A stretch of 64,000 nucleotides of DNA from assembly GCF_022790535.1 (NCBI RefSeq), contig NZ_LOHG01000010.1:1-64000 (forward strand), read 5' to 3'. A program made the position numbers and the translations under genes. The first letter of the stretch is position 1; every line of letters starts with the position of its first letter. The notes below the pieces were generated by a model. It was not told where the DNA came from. It made no database searches and was given only the letters and a program-made list of their open reading frames with translations. The DNA comes from Pseudomonas maioricensis (lineage in GTDB: Bacteria > Pseudomonadota > Gammaproteobacteria > Pseudomonadales > Pseudomonadaceae). This document shows, piece after piece, positions 43,582-53,700 of the stretch.

Positions 43582-45852
43582 ATGTCGGACCGTTACGAAC
43601 TTTTCCTCACTTGCCCTAAAGGCCTGGAAGGGCTGCTTGCCGAGGAAGCCACTGCGCTTGGCCTCGAGGAAACCCGCGAACACACCTCGGCCATCCGGGG
43701 CAGTGCCGACATGGAGACTGCCTACCGGCTCTGCCTCTGGTCGCGTCTGGCCAACCGCGTCCTGCTGGTCCTGAAACGTTTCCCGATGAAGGACGCGGAA
43801 GACCTGTACAACGGCGTCCTGCATGTCGACTGGCACGACCATCTGGAGCCGGATGGTTCGTTGGCGGTTGAATTCAGCGGTCATGGTTCGGGCATCGACA
43901 ACACCCATTTCGGCGCCTTGAAGGTCAAGGACGCCATCGTCGACAAGTTGCGCATGCCAGACGGTTCGCGTCCTTCCGTGGACAAGCTGAACCCGGATCT
44001 GCGTGTGCACCTGCGTCTGGATCGGGGCGAAGCGATTCTTTCTCTGGACCTGTCTGGCCATAGCCTGCACCAACGTGGCTATCGTCTGCAGCAGGGCGCA
44101 GCGCCATTGAAAGAAAACCTGGCTGCCGCGATTCTGATTCGTGCGGGCTGGCCGCGCATTGCTGCGGAAGGCGGCGCGCTGGCTGACCCGATGTGCGGCG
44201 TGGGCACTTTCCTGGTCGAGGCGGCGATGATCGCTGCCGACATCGCGCCTAACCTCAAGCGCGAGCGCTGGGGCTTTTCTGCATGGCTTGGGCATGTACC
44301 AGCGTTGTGGCGCAAGTTGCATGACGAAGCGCTGGAGCGGGCCGAGGCTGGTCTGGCCAAACCACCACTGTGGATTCGCGGCTATGAAGCTGATCCGCGT
44401 CTGATTCAGCCCGGTCGTAACAACGTCGAGCGGGCGGGACTGAGTGAGTGGATCAAGATTTATCAGGGTGAAGTAGCGACATTCGAGCCGCGTCCGGATC
44501 AGAACCAGAAAGGTCTGGTCATCTGTAACCCTCCATACGGCGAACGACTGGGCGATGAAGCGAGCTTGTTGTATCTCTATCAGAACCTGGGCGAGCGTTT
44601 GCGCCAGGCCTGCCTGAACTGGGAAGCTGCGGTGTTCACCGGCGCGCCGGATCTGGGTAAGCGCATGGGGATTCGCAGTCACAAGCAATATGCTTTCTGG
44701 AACGGTGCCTTGCCGTGCAAGTTGCTGCTTATCAAAGTCCTGCCCGACCAGTTCGTGACGGGCGAGCGTCGCACGGCCGAACAGCGTCAGGTTGAGCGTG
44801 AGCAAGTCGAACCGGAAGACACCAGCCCGCTGGTCACGCCAGGCAAGTACGAGAAGTACAACAAGAACGGTAATCCGATCAAGCCGGCCCCAGTGGTTGT
44901 CGAACAGCCGCGCCTGAGCGAAGGCGGGCAGATGTTTGCCAACCGCCTGCAGAAGAACCTCAAGCTGTTGGGCAAATGGGTGCGTCGTGAAGGCATCGAT
45001 TGCTATCGCGTGTATGACGCCGACATGCCTGAGTATTCTCTGGCTATCGATTTGTATCAGGACTGGGTTCACGTTCAGGAATACGCAGCGCCAAAGTCCA
45101 TCGATCCGGAAAAAGCTTCTGCCCGTTTGTTCGATGCCCTGGCAGCGATCCCTCAAGCGCTGAATGTCGACAAGAGTCGCGTGGTGATAAAGCGCCGCGA
45201 ACGTCAGAGCGGTACCAAACAGTACGAGCGGCAAAGTGCTCAGGGCCAGTTTGTTGAAGTCAATGAAGGTGGCATCAAGCTGCTGGTCAATTTGACGGAT
45301 TACCTGGACACCGGTCTGTTCCTTGATCATCGTCCAATGCGCATGCGTATCCAGCGTGAAGCCGAGGGCAAGCGGTTCCTCAATCTGTACGCCTACACCG
45401 CAACAGCCAGCGTGCATGCGGCCAAAGGCGGTGCGCGTAGCACCACCAGTGTTGACCTGTCCCGGACTTACCTCGATTGGGCGCGTCGCAACCTGTCGCT
45501 GAATGGCTTCTCCGACAAAAACCGTTTGGAGCAGGGCGATGTCATGGCCTGGCTGGAAGCCTGCCGTGAAGAGTACGACCTGATCTTTATCGATCCACCG
45601 ACCTTCTCCAACTCCAAGCGTATGGAAGGGATTTTCGACGTACAACGTGATCAGGTGCAGTTGCTTGACCTGGCCATGGCTCGCCTGGCGCCAGGTGGCG
45701 TACTGTACTTCTCGAACAACTTCCGCAAGTTTGTCCTCGATGAAAACCTTGCACAGCGTTATGCCGTGGAAGAAATCACTGGCCAGACCATTGATCCTGA
45801 CTTCGCCCGCAACAGCAAAATCCACAGGGCGTGGAAGATCACAGCCAAATAA
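43582..45852 (+). CDS. rlmL: 23S rRNA methyltransferase RlmKL
   Basis: This 756-residue bifunctional enzyme methylates G2445 (N2) and G2069 (N7) of 23S rRNA. Domain order: THUMP (about 45-155), first methyltransferase (160-400, with DPMCGVGTFLVEAAMIAADIAPN and the catalytic VICNPPYGERLG), and RlmK-type methyltransferase (about 560-750, with LFLDHRPMR, FLNLYAYTATASVHAAKGGAR and LIFIDPPTFSNSKRM). The start at 43582 follows GGAAG and gives the family N-terminus SDRYELFLTCPKGLEGLLAEE; the open frame begins 12 codons earlier. Confidence 0.96.
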   Translation: MSDRYELFLTCPKGLEGLLAEEATALGLEETREHTSAIRGSADMETAYRLCLWSRLANRVLLVLKRFPMKDAEDLYNGVLHVDWHDHLEPDGSLAVEFSGHGSGIDNTHFGALKVKDAIVDKLRMPDGSRPSVDKLNPDLRVHLRLDRGEAILSLDLSGHSLHQRGYRLQQGAAPLKENLAAAILIRAGWPRIAAEGGALADPMCGVGTFLVEAAMIAADIAPNLKRERWGFSAWLGHVPALWRKLHDEALERAEAGLAKPPLWIRGYEADPRLIQPGRNNVERAGLSEWIKIYQGEVATFEPRPDQNQKGLVICNPPYGERLGDEASLLYLYQNLGERLRQACLNWEAAVFTGAPDLGKRMGIRSHKQYAFWNGALPCKLLLIKVLPDQFVTGERRTAEQRQVEREQVEPEDTSPLVTPGKYEKYNKNGNPIKPAPVVVEQPRLSEGGQMFANRLQKNLKLLGKWVRREGIDCYRVYDADMPEYSLAIDLYQDWVHVQEYAAPKSIDPEKASARLFDALAAIPQALNVDKSRVVIKRRERQSGTKQYERQSAQGQFVEVNEGGIKLLVNLTDYLDTGLFLDHRPMRMRIQREAEGKRFLNLYAYTATASVHAAKGGARSTTSVDLSRTYLDWARRNLSLNGFSDKNRLEQGDVMAWLEACREEYDLIFIDPPTFSNSKRMEGIFDVQRDQVQLLDLAMARLAPGGVLYFSNNFRKFVLDENLAQRYAVEEITGQTIDPDFARNSKIHRAWKITAK

Positions 45853-45963
45853 TCGGCTCGGCGAGCATCGATCCGTTCGCATTTGTGGCGGATCGATGCG
45901 CAAATGGGGCAGGCTCAGGCTAGGCAAAGTACTGGCGAATAGCTATAACTGAGCTACAGCCAG

Positions 45964-45993
45964 CGTGACGCTTCTCTATGCTGTAGCGTCACG
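45964..45993. other. Inverted repeat just before the diguanylate cyclase
   Basis: CGTGACGC and GCGTCACG form an 8-bp stem with a 14-base loop and end 10 bases before the ATG, so they can lie in the 5' leader. Confidence 0.65.
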
Positions 45994-46003
45994 AGTCCGA
46001 TTT

Positions 46004-48406
46004 ATGCCTACGAGTCAGATTCGCCCCAAGATTCTTGGCTTTATCAATGAACAGGCCTCTGCGTGGGTCGTCGCGACATTTGCCTTTCTGGTGGGTGCCG
46101 TTCTGACGGCAGTGTTGGCAGTGGCCAACTTCGATCTCTATCAGCGCCAATTGCGTCAGCGTTTCGATCTGCTGGCCAATGAACGCTTCAGTCGTATTCA
46201 GGAGCGCCTCGATGGCCAGGCCTATCGTCTGGATAGCCTGCGGCGCTTCTTCACGTTCTCCGATACCGTCACCCGAGCTGAATTCAATGGGTTCGCTGAT
46301 CCTTTACTGATCGGCACTCAGGCTTATTCATGGGCGCCAAAAGTGCTGAACGCACAGCGCCACTCGTTTGAGCAGCAGGCGGTAGCCGAGGGGTTAACGG
46401 GTTTTACGATTCGTCAGATAGCTCAAAACGGGACACTCGAAACGGCCGGTATCCGACCCGACTATTTCCCGATGCTCTTTACCCGGTCGCGCAGCAGCCT
46501 GCCGTTACCGCTGGGTTTTGATATCGGGTCTGAAAGTGTGCGCCGTGATGCCATCGATCTGGCTGGCAAGCTGGGCGCAATGGTCGCAACACCAAGAGTC
46601 AATCTTGTCGGTCTTGAGCCGGAAAATTCCAGCGGCGTGTTGCTATTGGGCCCCGTCATGTCCGCTGAAAATAGCCCGGTAAGCGAGGTCAGTGGCTTTG
46701 TCATGGCGGTCATCAGCCTCAGCAAGTTGATGACTGAGGGGCTACCGTCTCAGGACAACCTGACACTGACCATGCGGGACCTGACATCGCCAGCGGAACC
46801 GCAGTTGCTCTATCAATCGGCCACGCCTGCCGCATCGGATGAAATACGGGTCAGCACGTTATTACGCATGGCGAATCGTGACTACCTGCTGGATATCCGG
46901 CCCACCGAGATGTTCATGAACAGTAATCAGTCGCTGGCTGGCAGCGTGATTTTCATGGGTGGGTTGTTGAGCCTGCTACTCAGCGCGCTGCTTTACAACC
47001 TGGTCAGTCAGCGCCAGCGTGCCTTGCGCCTGGTTGATGAGCGTACAGCCGAACTGCGTGTGCGCGAGCGGCAGTTGCGTGGTGCGCATGGGGAGCTCAG
47101 CAATGTACTGAATGCGGCAACCGATGTTGCAATCATTGCGACGGATCTGAACGGGGTGATCAGTACGTTCAACGTGGGCGCGCAGAAGATGTTGGGGTAT
47201 AGCGAGGAGGAGGTGCTGGGCCATTTCCAGCTCAAGGACCTGCAATTGGCTGCCGAACTGGAAGACCATGCTCAGCATTTGAGTCAGGCTTATGGTTATC
47301 GGGTTACCGCCAGTCAGGCGATCTTTGTCGAGGCAAACGAGGCGAATGGTCACAATTCCCACGAGTGGACATTCGTTCGCCATGACGGCAGTTCGCTGAC
47401 GGTCAACATGCTGGTCACCGCAGTGCGCAACGAACATGAACAGTGGGTAGGGTATCTGGCTGTCTGTATTGATATCACCGAGCGTACGCTGGTTTATGAA
47501 GCACTTGCAGCGCGAGACCTTCTGCTGAAGAAAATCAGCGCGCATGTGCCTGGCGGTATCTACCAGTACCAGATGGACGCCGACGGTCAGTCGCGTTTCA
47601 ACTACATCAACGATGGGATGTGCGAACTGCATGGCATGACTCATGAGCAGATGCTGCTGGATTTCAAATCGGTATTTGCTCGTGTCCATCCTCTGGATGC
47701 GCAGCGCGTGAAGGACTCCATGTACGCCTCGGCGCAACAAATGACGCCTTGGCACGCTGAGTACCGACTCAATGTTCCAGGGCATGGGCTGCGTTGGGTG
47801 CACGGCCACGCAACGCCTGAAGCGCAGCCCGGCGGTGCGGTTATCTGGCATGGTTTCCTCTCCGAGATCACGGACATGAAGCGTGTGGAGGAGGAGTTGC
47901 GTGCGCTGTCGGTAACTGACGTGCTGACGGGTGCCTACAACCGGCGTTATTTCCAGGAACGCTTGAATGCTGAATTGGCCCGTGTCCATCGTCATGGCGG
48001 GTCGTTGTCGCTGATCATGCTCGATATTGATCACTTCAAACGCATCAATGATGAGTATGGGCATGCGGTCGGTGACACGGTGCTACAGGCCATTTGCCAA
48101 AGAATCACCACTCGATTGCGCCGCAGTGATGTCTTCTGTCGACTGGGCGGTGAGGAATTTATGGTGCTTTGCCCAGGCAACACGGCCATTGAGGCTCACG
48201 AACTGGCGATTCAGCTCTGGACTGTGTTGCGCAGCCATCCAGTGGAGGGTGTCGGGCTGGTCACGGCCAGTTTTGGTGTCGCGAGCTGGCGGGCAGGTGA
48301 GGGGGCCGATGCGCTGCTGCTGCGTGCAGACTCCGGGGTTTATGCGGCCAAGCAGGCGGGGCGGGATCGGGTTGCGTGTGAGAGGCAGGAGGCAGCCAGT
48401 TTGTGA
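46004..48406 (+). CDS. Membrane diguanylate cyclase, CHASE-PAS-PAS-GGDEF
   Basis: This 800-residue protein has a first membrane helix (VVATFAFLVGAVLTAVLAVANF), a CHASE-type periplasmic sensor (about 60-310), a second helix (SVIFMGGLLSLLLSALLYNLV), PAS (about 365-490, TDVAIIATDLNGVISTFNVGAQKMLGYSEEEVLG), a second PAS with PAC (about 510-630) and a GGDEF domain (635-795). The active site reads LGGEEF, with the inhibitory I-site RRSD five residues before it, so it should make c-di-GMP and be product-inhibited. No EAL domain follows. The ATG at 46004 is used; GTG at 45965 is possible but overlaps the inverted repeat. Confidence 0.92.
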   Translation: MPTSQIRPKILGFINEQASAWVVATFAFLVGAVLTAVLAVANFDLYQRQLRQRFDLLANERFSRIQERLDGQAYRLDSLRRFFTFSDTVTRAEFNGFADPLLIGTQAYSWAPKVLNAQRHSFEQQAVAEGLTGFTIRQIAQNGTLETAGIRPDYFPMLFTRSRSSLPLPLGFDIGSESVRRDAIDLAGKLGAMVATPRVNLVGLEPENSSGVLLLGPVMSAENSPVSEVSGFVMAVISLSKLMTEGLPSQDNLTLTMRDLTSPAEPQLLYQSATPAASDEIRVSTLLRMANRDYLLDIRPTEMFMNSNQSLAGSVIFMGGLLSLLLSALLYNLVSQRQRALRLVDERTAELRVRERQLRGAHGELSNVLNAATDVAIIATDLNGVISTFNVGAQKMLGYSEEEVLGHFQLKDLQLAAELEDHAQHLSQAYGYRVTASQAIFVEANEANGHNSHEWTFVRHDGSSLTVNMLVTAVRNEHEQWVGYLAVCIDITERTLVYEALAARDLLLKKISAHVPGGIYQYQMDADGQSRFNYINDGMCELHGMTHEQMLLDFKSVFARVHPLDAQRVKDSMYASAQQMTPWHAEYRLNVPGHGLRWVHGHATPEAQPGGAVIWHGFLSEITDMKRVEEELRALSVTDVLTGAYNRRYFQERLNAELARVHRHGGSLSLIMLDIDHFKRINDEYGHAVGDTVLQAICQRITTRLRRSDVFCRLGGEEFMVLCPGNTAIEAHELAIQLWTVLRSHPVEGVGLVTASFGVASWRAGEGADALLLRADSGVYAAKQAGRDRVACERQEAASL

Positions 48407-48426
48407 GGATTGGCAAACATTGGTCT

Positions 48427-48498
48427 TGTAAGAGCTGCCGAAGGCTGCGATGGCGGTGTGTCAGGAAAAATGTTTCGCAGCCTTCGGCAGCTCCTACA
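48427..48498. repeat. REP palindrome after the diguanylate cyclase
   Basis: TGTAAGAGCTGCCGAAGGCT faces AGCCTTCGGCAGCTCCTACA; the left arm has one base change (TGTAAG for TGTAGG). Confidence 0.92.
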
Positions 48499-48570
48499 GA
48501 AAGCACATATTGCTGTTTGTCTGATAGGGGCAAGCGGGCGACCTGAATCACCCGCCAACTCTCCCTGTCC

Positions 48571-50037
48571 TTACTGCTGCCGTATAGAGACTGTGTTGTC
48601 GCCCAGTTTCGGCTGACGATACAGCTCGACCAGCACTTCATCGAGCACTGACGAAGCGCCCCATGGTCGTGGGTCGTTGAGGATGGCGACCACTGCCCAG
48701 GTATTGCCATTGCTGTCGCGGCTGAAGCCAGCAATAGCGCGAACGTTGTTCAAGGTGCCGGTCTTGATATGCGCTTCACCCAGCAGCGGAGTGCGCTTCA
48801 GGCGCTTACGCATGGTGCCGTCCATGCCTGCAAGCGGCATAGAACTCATGAATTCTGCTGCGTAGGGGCTTTTCCACGCGGCTTGCAGAATGATGGCCAT
48901 TTCCCGGGCGCTGACGCGTTCGTCCCGAGAGAGCCCAGAGCCATTCTCCATGACCAGATGAGGGGCCGTAATGCCTTTCTTGGCCAGCCACTGACGAATC
49001 ACCCGTTGTGCTGCTTTGGCGTCATCGCCATCAGCATCGTTGCGGTACTCCGAGCCCAGGCTCAGGAACAACTGCTGAGCCATGGTGTTGTTGCTGAATT
49101 TGTTGATGTCGCGAATCACTTCAACCAGGTCTGGTGAAAAAGCCTTGGCCAGCAACTTGGCGCTGCCGGGTACTACGTCCACCCGATCCTTGCCTTGAAT
49201 GGTGCCGCCCAACTCCTGCCAGATCGCCCGTACGGCACCTGCTGCATAAGTCGGGTGATCCAGCAGAGACAGGTAAGTCTGCGAGTTGCAGCCATCGCCA
49301 AGTTGGCCGGTGACAGTCACGTTAACCGTGCCATCCGGCTGGGTGACGGGGTTGTAACGAACATCGCCACATTGTTTGGACGCGAGAGCTTTGACCTGGT
49401 TATCGACGCGAATAGTCGCGATCGGCGGCTCAACCGACACCATGACTTTGCCGCCATCGTTGCGTGTGATGAAGCGCAGCGCCTTGAGATTGACCATCAG
49501 CGAGTCAGGCTTGACCAGGAACGGCTTGTTTCTGTCGTTACCATCATCATCGAACACAGGCAGTTGCGGTTGTACGAAGTGGCTGCGATCCAGCACCAGA
49601 TCGCCGGTAACCTGCTGCACGCCGTTGGCACGCAGGTCACGCATCAGCAACCAGAGCTTTTCCATGTTCAGCTTGGGGTCGCCGCCGCCTTTGAGGTACA
49701 GGTTGCCACGCAATACGCCGTTATTAAGCGTGCCGTCGGTGAAGAATTCGGTTTTCCACTGGTGGGTAGGCCCAAGCATTTCAAGGGCGGCGTAGGTCGT
49801 GACCAGTTTCATGGTTGAAGCCGGGTTCACCGAAACATCGGCATTGAACACCGTCGGCGTACCGGGCCCGTTCAGGGGCAACATCACCAATGAAAGCGCG
49901 TCATTACCCAGCTTGCTGGCTTTGAGCGCTTGCTGAACTTTGGGGGGGAGTGAAGTATTGATAGGCGCGGCGTAGACAGGCAGGGCCAGCGGTAAAAGAA
50001 GCGAGGCAAAAAACAATGGACGCAATGATTTGATCAT
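48571..50037 (-). CDS. dacB: D-alanyl-D-alanine carboxypeptidase/endopeptidase (PBP4 type)
   Basis: This 488-residue periplasmic enzyme trims and cleaves peptidoglycan cross-links. A signal peptide (MIKSLRPLFFASLLLPLALPVYA) is followed by a class C penicillin-binding domain: SVNPASTMKLVTTYAALEMLGP with the catalytic serine in STMK, then the inserted domains of PBP4, SNNTMAQQLFL (SxN) and HIKTGTLNNVRAIAGF (KTG). The length fits the family. It is divergent from yggL. Confidence 0.95.
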   Translation of the reverse strand: MIKSLRPLFFASLLLPLALPVYAAPINTSLPPKVQQALKASKLGNDALSLVMLPLNGPGTPTVFNADVSVNPASTMKLVTTYAALEMLGPTHQWKTEFFTDGTLNNGVLRGNLYLKGGGDPKLNMEKLWLLMRDLRANGVQQVTGDLVLDRSHFVQPQLPVFDDDGNDRNKPFLVKPDSLMVNLKALRFITRNDGGKVMVSVEPPIATIRVDNQVKALASKQCGDVRYNPVTQPDGTVNVTVTGQLGDGCNSQTYLSLLDHPTYAAGAVRAIWQELGGTIQGKDRVDVVPGSAKLLAKAFSPDLVEVIRDINKFSNNTMAQQLFLSLGSEYRNDADGDDAKAAQRVIRQWLAKKGITAPHLVMENGSGLSRDERVSAREMAIILQAAWKSPYAAEFMSSMPLAGMDGTMRKRLKRTPLLGEAHIKTGTLNNVRAIAGFSRDSNGNTWAVVAILNDPRPWGASSVLDEVLVELYRQPKLGDNTVSIRQQ

Positions 50038-50353
50038 TCAACAACCCCTACAACAAAGACGGGACACGAGAGGGCATGGATGGATTCCCTCGATAAAAAA
50101 TACAGATGACTCAAATAGAACGCCGAAACGGTTCGTTAACAATATGTAATACGTCTGAATAGAGCGGCATTATGCCCCAACCGTGGGCGAGTTGTGCCTT
50201 GGTCAGGCGTCCGGGCCAAGTATTTTTGTCATTGCGATGCAGCACAGTGTCGCTATCAATGGCGCTGGCTGGTCTGACTGCGCCGGTTTTATGGGCATTT
50301 GCTTTGCCAAGCTGATAAAGTGCGCCCCGATATTACTCAAGAGGATTGTTCCA
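50038..50353. other. Divergent gap between dacB and yggL
   Basis: About 316 bases, A/T-rich in its left half. I see no gene and no clear promoter element; an open frame from 50183 is the upstream extension of yggL. Confidence 0.55.
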
Positions 50354-50698
50354 ATGGCCACTAATCGTTCCCGTCGTCTGCGCAAAAAACTCTGCGTTGA
50401 TGAATTCCAGGAGCTGGGTTTTGAGCTGAACCTGGACTTCAAGGAAGATCTGGATGACCAGGCGATCGACGCATTCCTCGACGCTTTTCTGACTGAAGCC
50501 ATGGACGCCAATGGTCTTGATTACGTTGGTGGTGATGACTTCGGTCTGGTTTGCCTCGCCAAACGCGGTTCTGTCAGCGAAGAGCAGCGTGCAATCGTTG
50601 AAGCATGGCTCAAGGGTCGCAGCGAACTGACCAAAGTTGAAGTCAGCCCGCTGATGGACGCATGGCACCCGGAAACGCCGATCAATCCGGCAGCCTGA
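50354..50698 (+). CDS. yggL: YggL, 50S ribosome-binding protein (DUF469)
   Basis: This 114-residue protein belongs to DUF469/YggL, seen on 50S ribosomal subunits in E. coli. The basic N-terminus NRSRRLRKKLCVDEFQELGFELNLDF is followed by the acidic region DLDDQAIDAFLDAFLTEAMDANGLDYVGGDDFGLVCLAKRG. The ATG at 50354 follows AGAGGA by about eight bases. A terminator follows. In pseudomonads it sits beside the kinase of the next gene; the two are convergent here. Confidence 0.92.
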   Translation: MATNRSRRLRKKLCVDEFQELGFELNLDFKEDLDDQAIDAFLDAFLTEAMDANGLDYVGGDDFGLVCLAKRGSVSEEQRAIVEAWLKGRSELTKVEVSPLMDAWHPETPINPAA

Positions 50699-50704
50699 TG
50701 TCAG

Positions 50705-50742
50705 GGCGGCAGGCTTCATGCCTGCCGCCTCATCCCTTTCTT
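50705..50742 (+). terminator. Terminator after yggL
   Basis: GGCGGCAGGC and GCCTGCCGCC pair around TTCAT, then TCATCCCTTTCTTC. Confidence 0.78.
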
Positions 50743-50752
50743 CATTCCTCCC

Positions 50753-53700
50753 TTACGCCGCTCTGTTCAGCTGCTCCCGCAGCGCCTGTTCCAGATCAAG
50801 CATTGCAACTTCGATGGCTCGTTGACGTTCCTGGATGACGCTTTCGGTCGTTGTTTCCATGCACGCATCCTCTAACGCTTCGCATGTCTCAATCACCTGG
50901 GTTGCACGAATGATTCGCGCGGCACCTTTGATCCTGTGCGCAAGCAGGCATAACTCGTGTTGGTCCTTGGCTGGCAGCAGAACGGCAAGCTCCATACGAT
51001 CTTCTTCGCTGCTGTGCAGGAGCTGTTCGAGCAATCGCCGAATCATCTCGGGGCGTTCACCGGTCAGGGCACTGATGCTGCCCATGTTGAAAGCGGGCTG
51101 CAGTTCTGCGGATGAAGTCTGTTCGGTGTCGGGCACTGTTTCATCCCGTGGGTGAATGTTACTCAGGCGCTCGTTCAGGGAGTTCAGGCTGATAGGCTTG
51201 AACAGGCAGTCGTCCATACCGGCTTCGCGACATCGCTGTTTCTCTTCCGGTTGTGCGTTGGCGGTGAAACCCAGAACGGTACAAGGCGCCTGGCGAGACG
51301 CTTGTTCCTGATTACGGATCGCCCGGGTCAAGTCATAGCCATTCATGATCGGCATATTGCAATCAGTCACGACGACATCGAAATGGCCTGCCAGCCAGAG
51401 TTCCAGGCCTTGTGCGCCGTGTTCCGCTACCGCACAGCGATGCCCGAGAAACTCAAGTTGCTGGCAGAGCAACAAGGAGTTTGCTGGATGGTCGTCGACT
51501 ACCAGAATATTCAGCGCAGCGTTGGCCTGTGCAGCGCTTGCAGGGTGTTCTGCGGATATCGCCAGAGGTTCCAGTGTGGTGAGGCTGAAGGTCATGTTGA
51601 CCTGTGTGCCCTGACCCTGCTCACTGCTCAACTCCAGCGTGCCGCCCATCATCTCGCACAGGCTACGACAGATCACCAGTCCCAGACCGGCCCCGGTGCG
51701 TGCCTGTTGACCATTGTCGTCAGCCTGAGCAAAAGGCTCGAACAACCGCTGGAGATCTTCTTTACTGATACCGATGCCCGTGTCCTGAATCCGTACGTGT
51801 AATTGCAACTGTCGGGAATCGGTCTCGCTTTCGGTCTGCAAGATGATTTTGATCTGGCCCTTTTCTGTGAATTTGATCGCGTTGCTGATCAGGTTGGAAA
51901 GAATCTGTTTGAAGCGCAGCGGGTCGACCAGGACGTCGGTATTGATGCCACTGTCCAGGTCGAGCAGAAGACTGAGGCTCTTTTGTCGGGCCAGCCCGTC
52001 GAACACACGTACTACGGACTCAACCAGTTGACGCAGGTTGGCGCGTTCCGGGCTCAAGGTCAGGCGACCGGATTCAATACGTGCGACGTCGAGGATGTCT
52101 CCAATCAGTTCCAGCAGGTCCTTGGCCGAGCTGTAAGCGACCTCTACGGCCGGCCGGTCCAGATGGCCCTGGTCAGCGCGCTTGAGCGCCAGCTCGAGCA
52201 TGCCTATCACCGCATTCATCGGTGTTCGTATCTCATGACTCATGGTGGCGAGAAAGGTACTTTTGGCTCGATTGGCATTGTCCGCCTGGTCCTTGGCGGC
52301 GCGCAGGTCCTCGATCAGTTGTCGACGTTCGCTGATATCGATCCAGCCTCCAATAATGCCTTTTACCTCGCCCAATGAATCCCGGAAGGGCAGAATCCAG
52401 TGATATATCGTGAGCTGTCGTTCTCCGATCTGCAGGGTGCGATCGAGGATTTTCGGGCTATTGCTGGCCATGACTTGCTGATAATCACTGGCAAATTCCC
52501 TGGCCTCGAAAACATTGCTCAGGACGCCTTCAGTGACACTTTTCTCGAGGATGTCTTCACGTCGCGCATCAAAAGCCTTCAGGTAGCTGTCATTGCACAT
52601 GCGCAGCAAGCCTTCGCGGTCGCGCACATAGATAGGGTGCGGACTGCCATTGACCAGTGCTCTCATGAATTCGAACTGGTCGTTCAAGGCTCGTTCGGCC
52701 TGTTCGCGCTTTTTGATCTGGCGCCGCATGTACGCGTTCCAGGCCAGAGAGCCCAATAACAAGAGACCTGCACCCAATACAATCTGGTAGATCTGTCGCT
52801 GGTAATCCTGCCAGTTGCCGCCAGCCGGGGTGAAAGATCGCCAGCGATTGTTGATCGCCGCAAGTTCCTGAGGGGCGATGCTCGACAGTGCTTTATCAAG
52901 AATACTGTTCAGCTCAGTCGCTTTCCGGGAGGTGGCCATCGCAATCAAAGCCGGTTTGTCACCGACCGTCGTCGTGATCTGTAGTCTGTTCTCAAAAATC
53001 CCCGATGCCAGAAAATAGTTGGCACTTACCAGCGAGGTAATTGCCGCCTCGACCCGGCCCTGAGCAAGCATTTCCAGCGTTTGAAACGGATTATCAACTT
53101 CTATAGGGACCACTGCGGGAAACTCGCGTCGCAGGAACGCCATGACTGGACTGCCCAACGGGATCGCGACCCGCTTGCCGCTCAGTTGATCCAGATTGAT
53201 CGAGTTTTCTGGCCATTTACGGGTGACCAGTACGAATGAATTGTCCAGGTAGGGCCGACTGAAACTGAATTGATCCTCTCGCTCCTCACTGGAGATCAGG
53301 GCACCGATCAGGTCCGCCTGACCCTGGCTGACCTGACTCATCACGTCGGCCATGCTGGGCGCGCGGTTGATCTCGAAGCGTAAACCGGTACGCAGGCGCA
53401 CCAGTTCAAGCAGGTCGGCGGTTATCCCGCGAAAATTGCCGCTGGCATCAAAAAATGTCAGTGGCGCATAAGACTCGTTGATGACAACCCTGACGGTAGG
53501 ATGCTGTTGGATCCAGCGTTCTTCCCGCTGGGTCAACTGGAGCTTCTGGTCCGTCAGCATCAGGTCGCTGGCGCCCCAGCGTCTAGATATTGCGATGCGC
53601 TCTTCGACCGGAATGGCTTTGAGGGTGGCATTGAGTATGTCCAGCAACTGACTGTTTTCGCCACCTACCGCAAAGCTGAAACCATCAGGCTCATGCCGGC

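Noticed and set aside
43564..45927. A 787-residue minus-strand frame opposite rlmL
   Set aside because: It mirrors the conserved RlmKL gene and has no recognisable domain.
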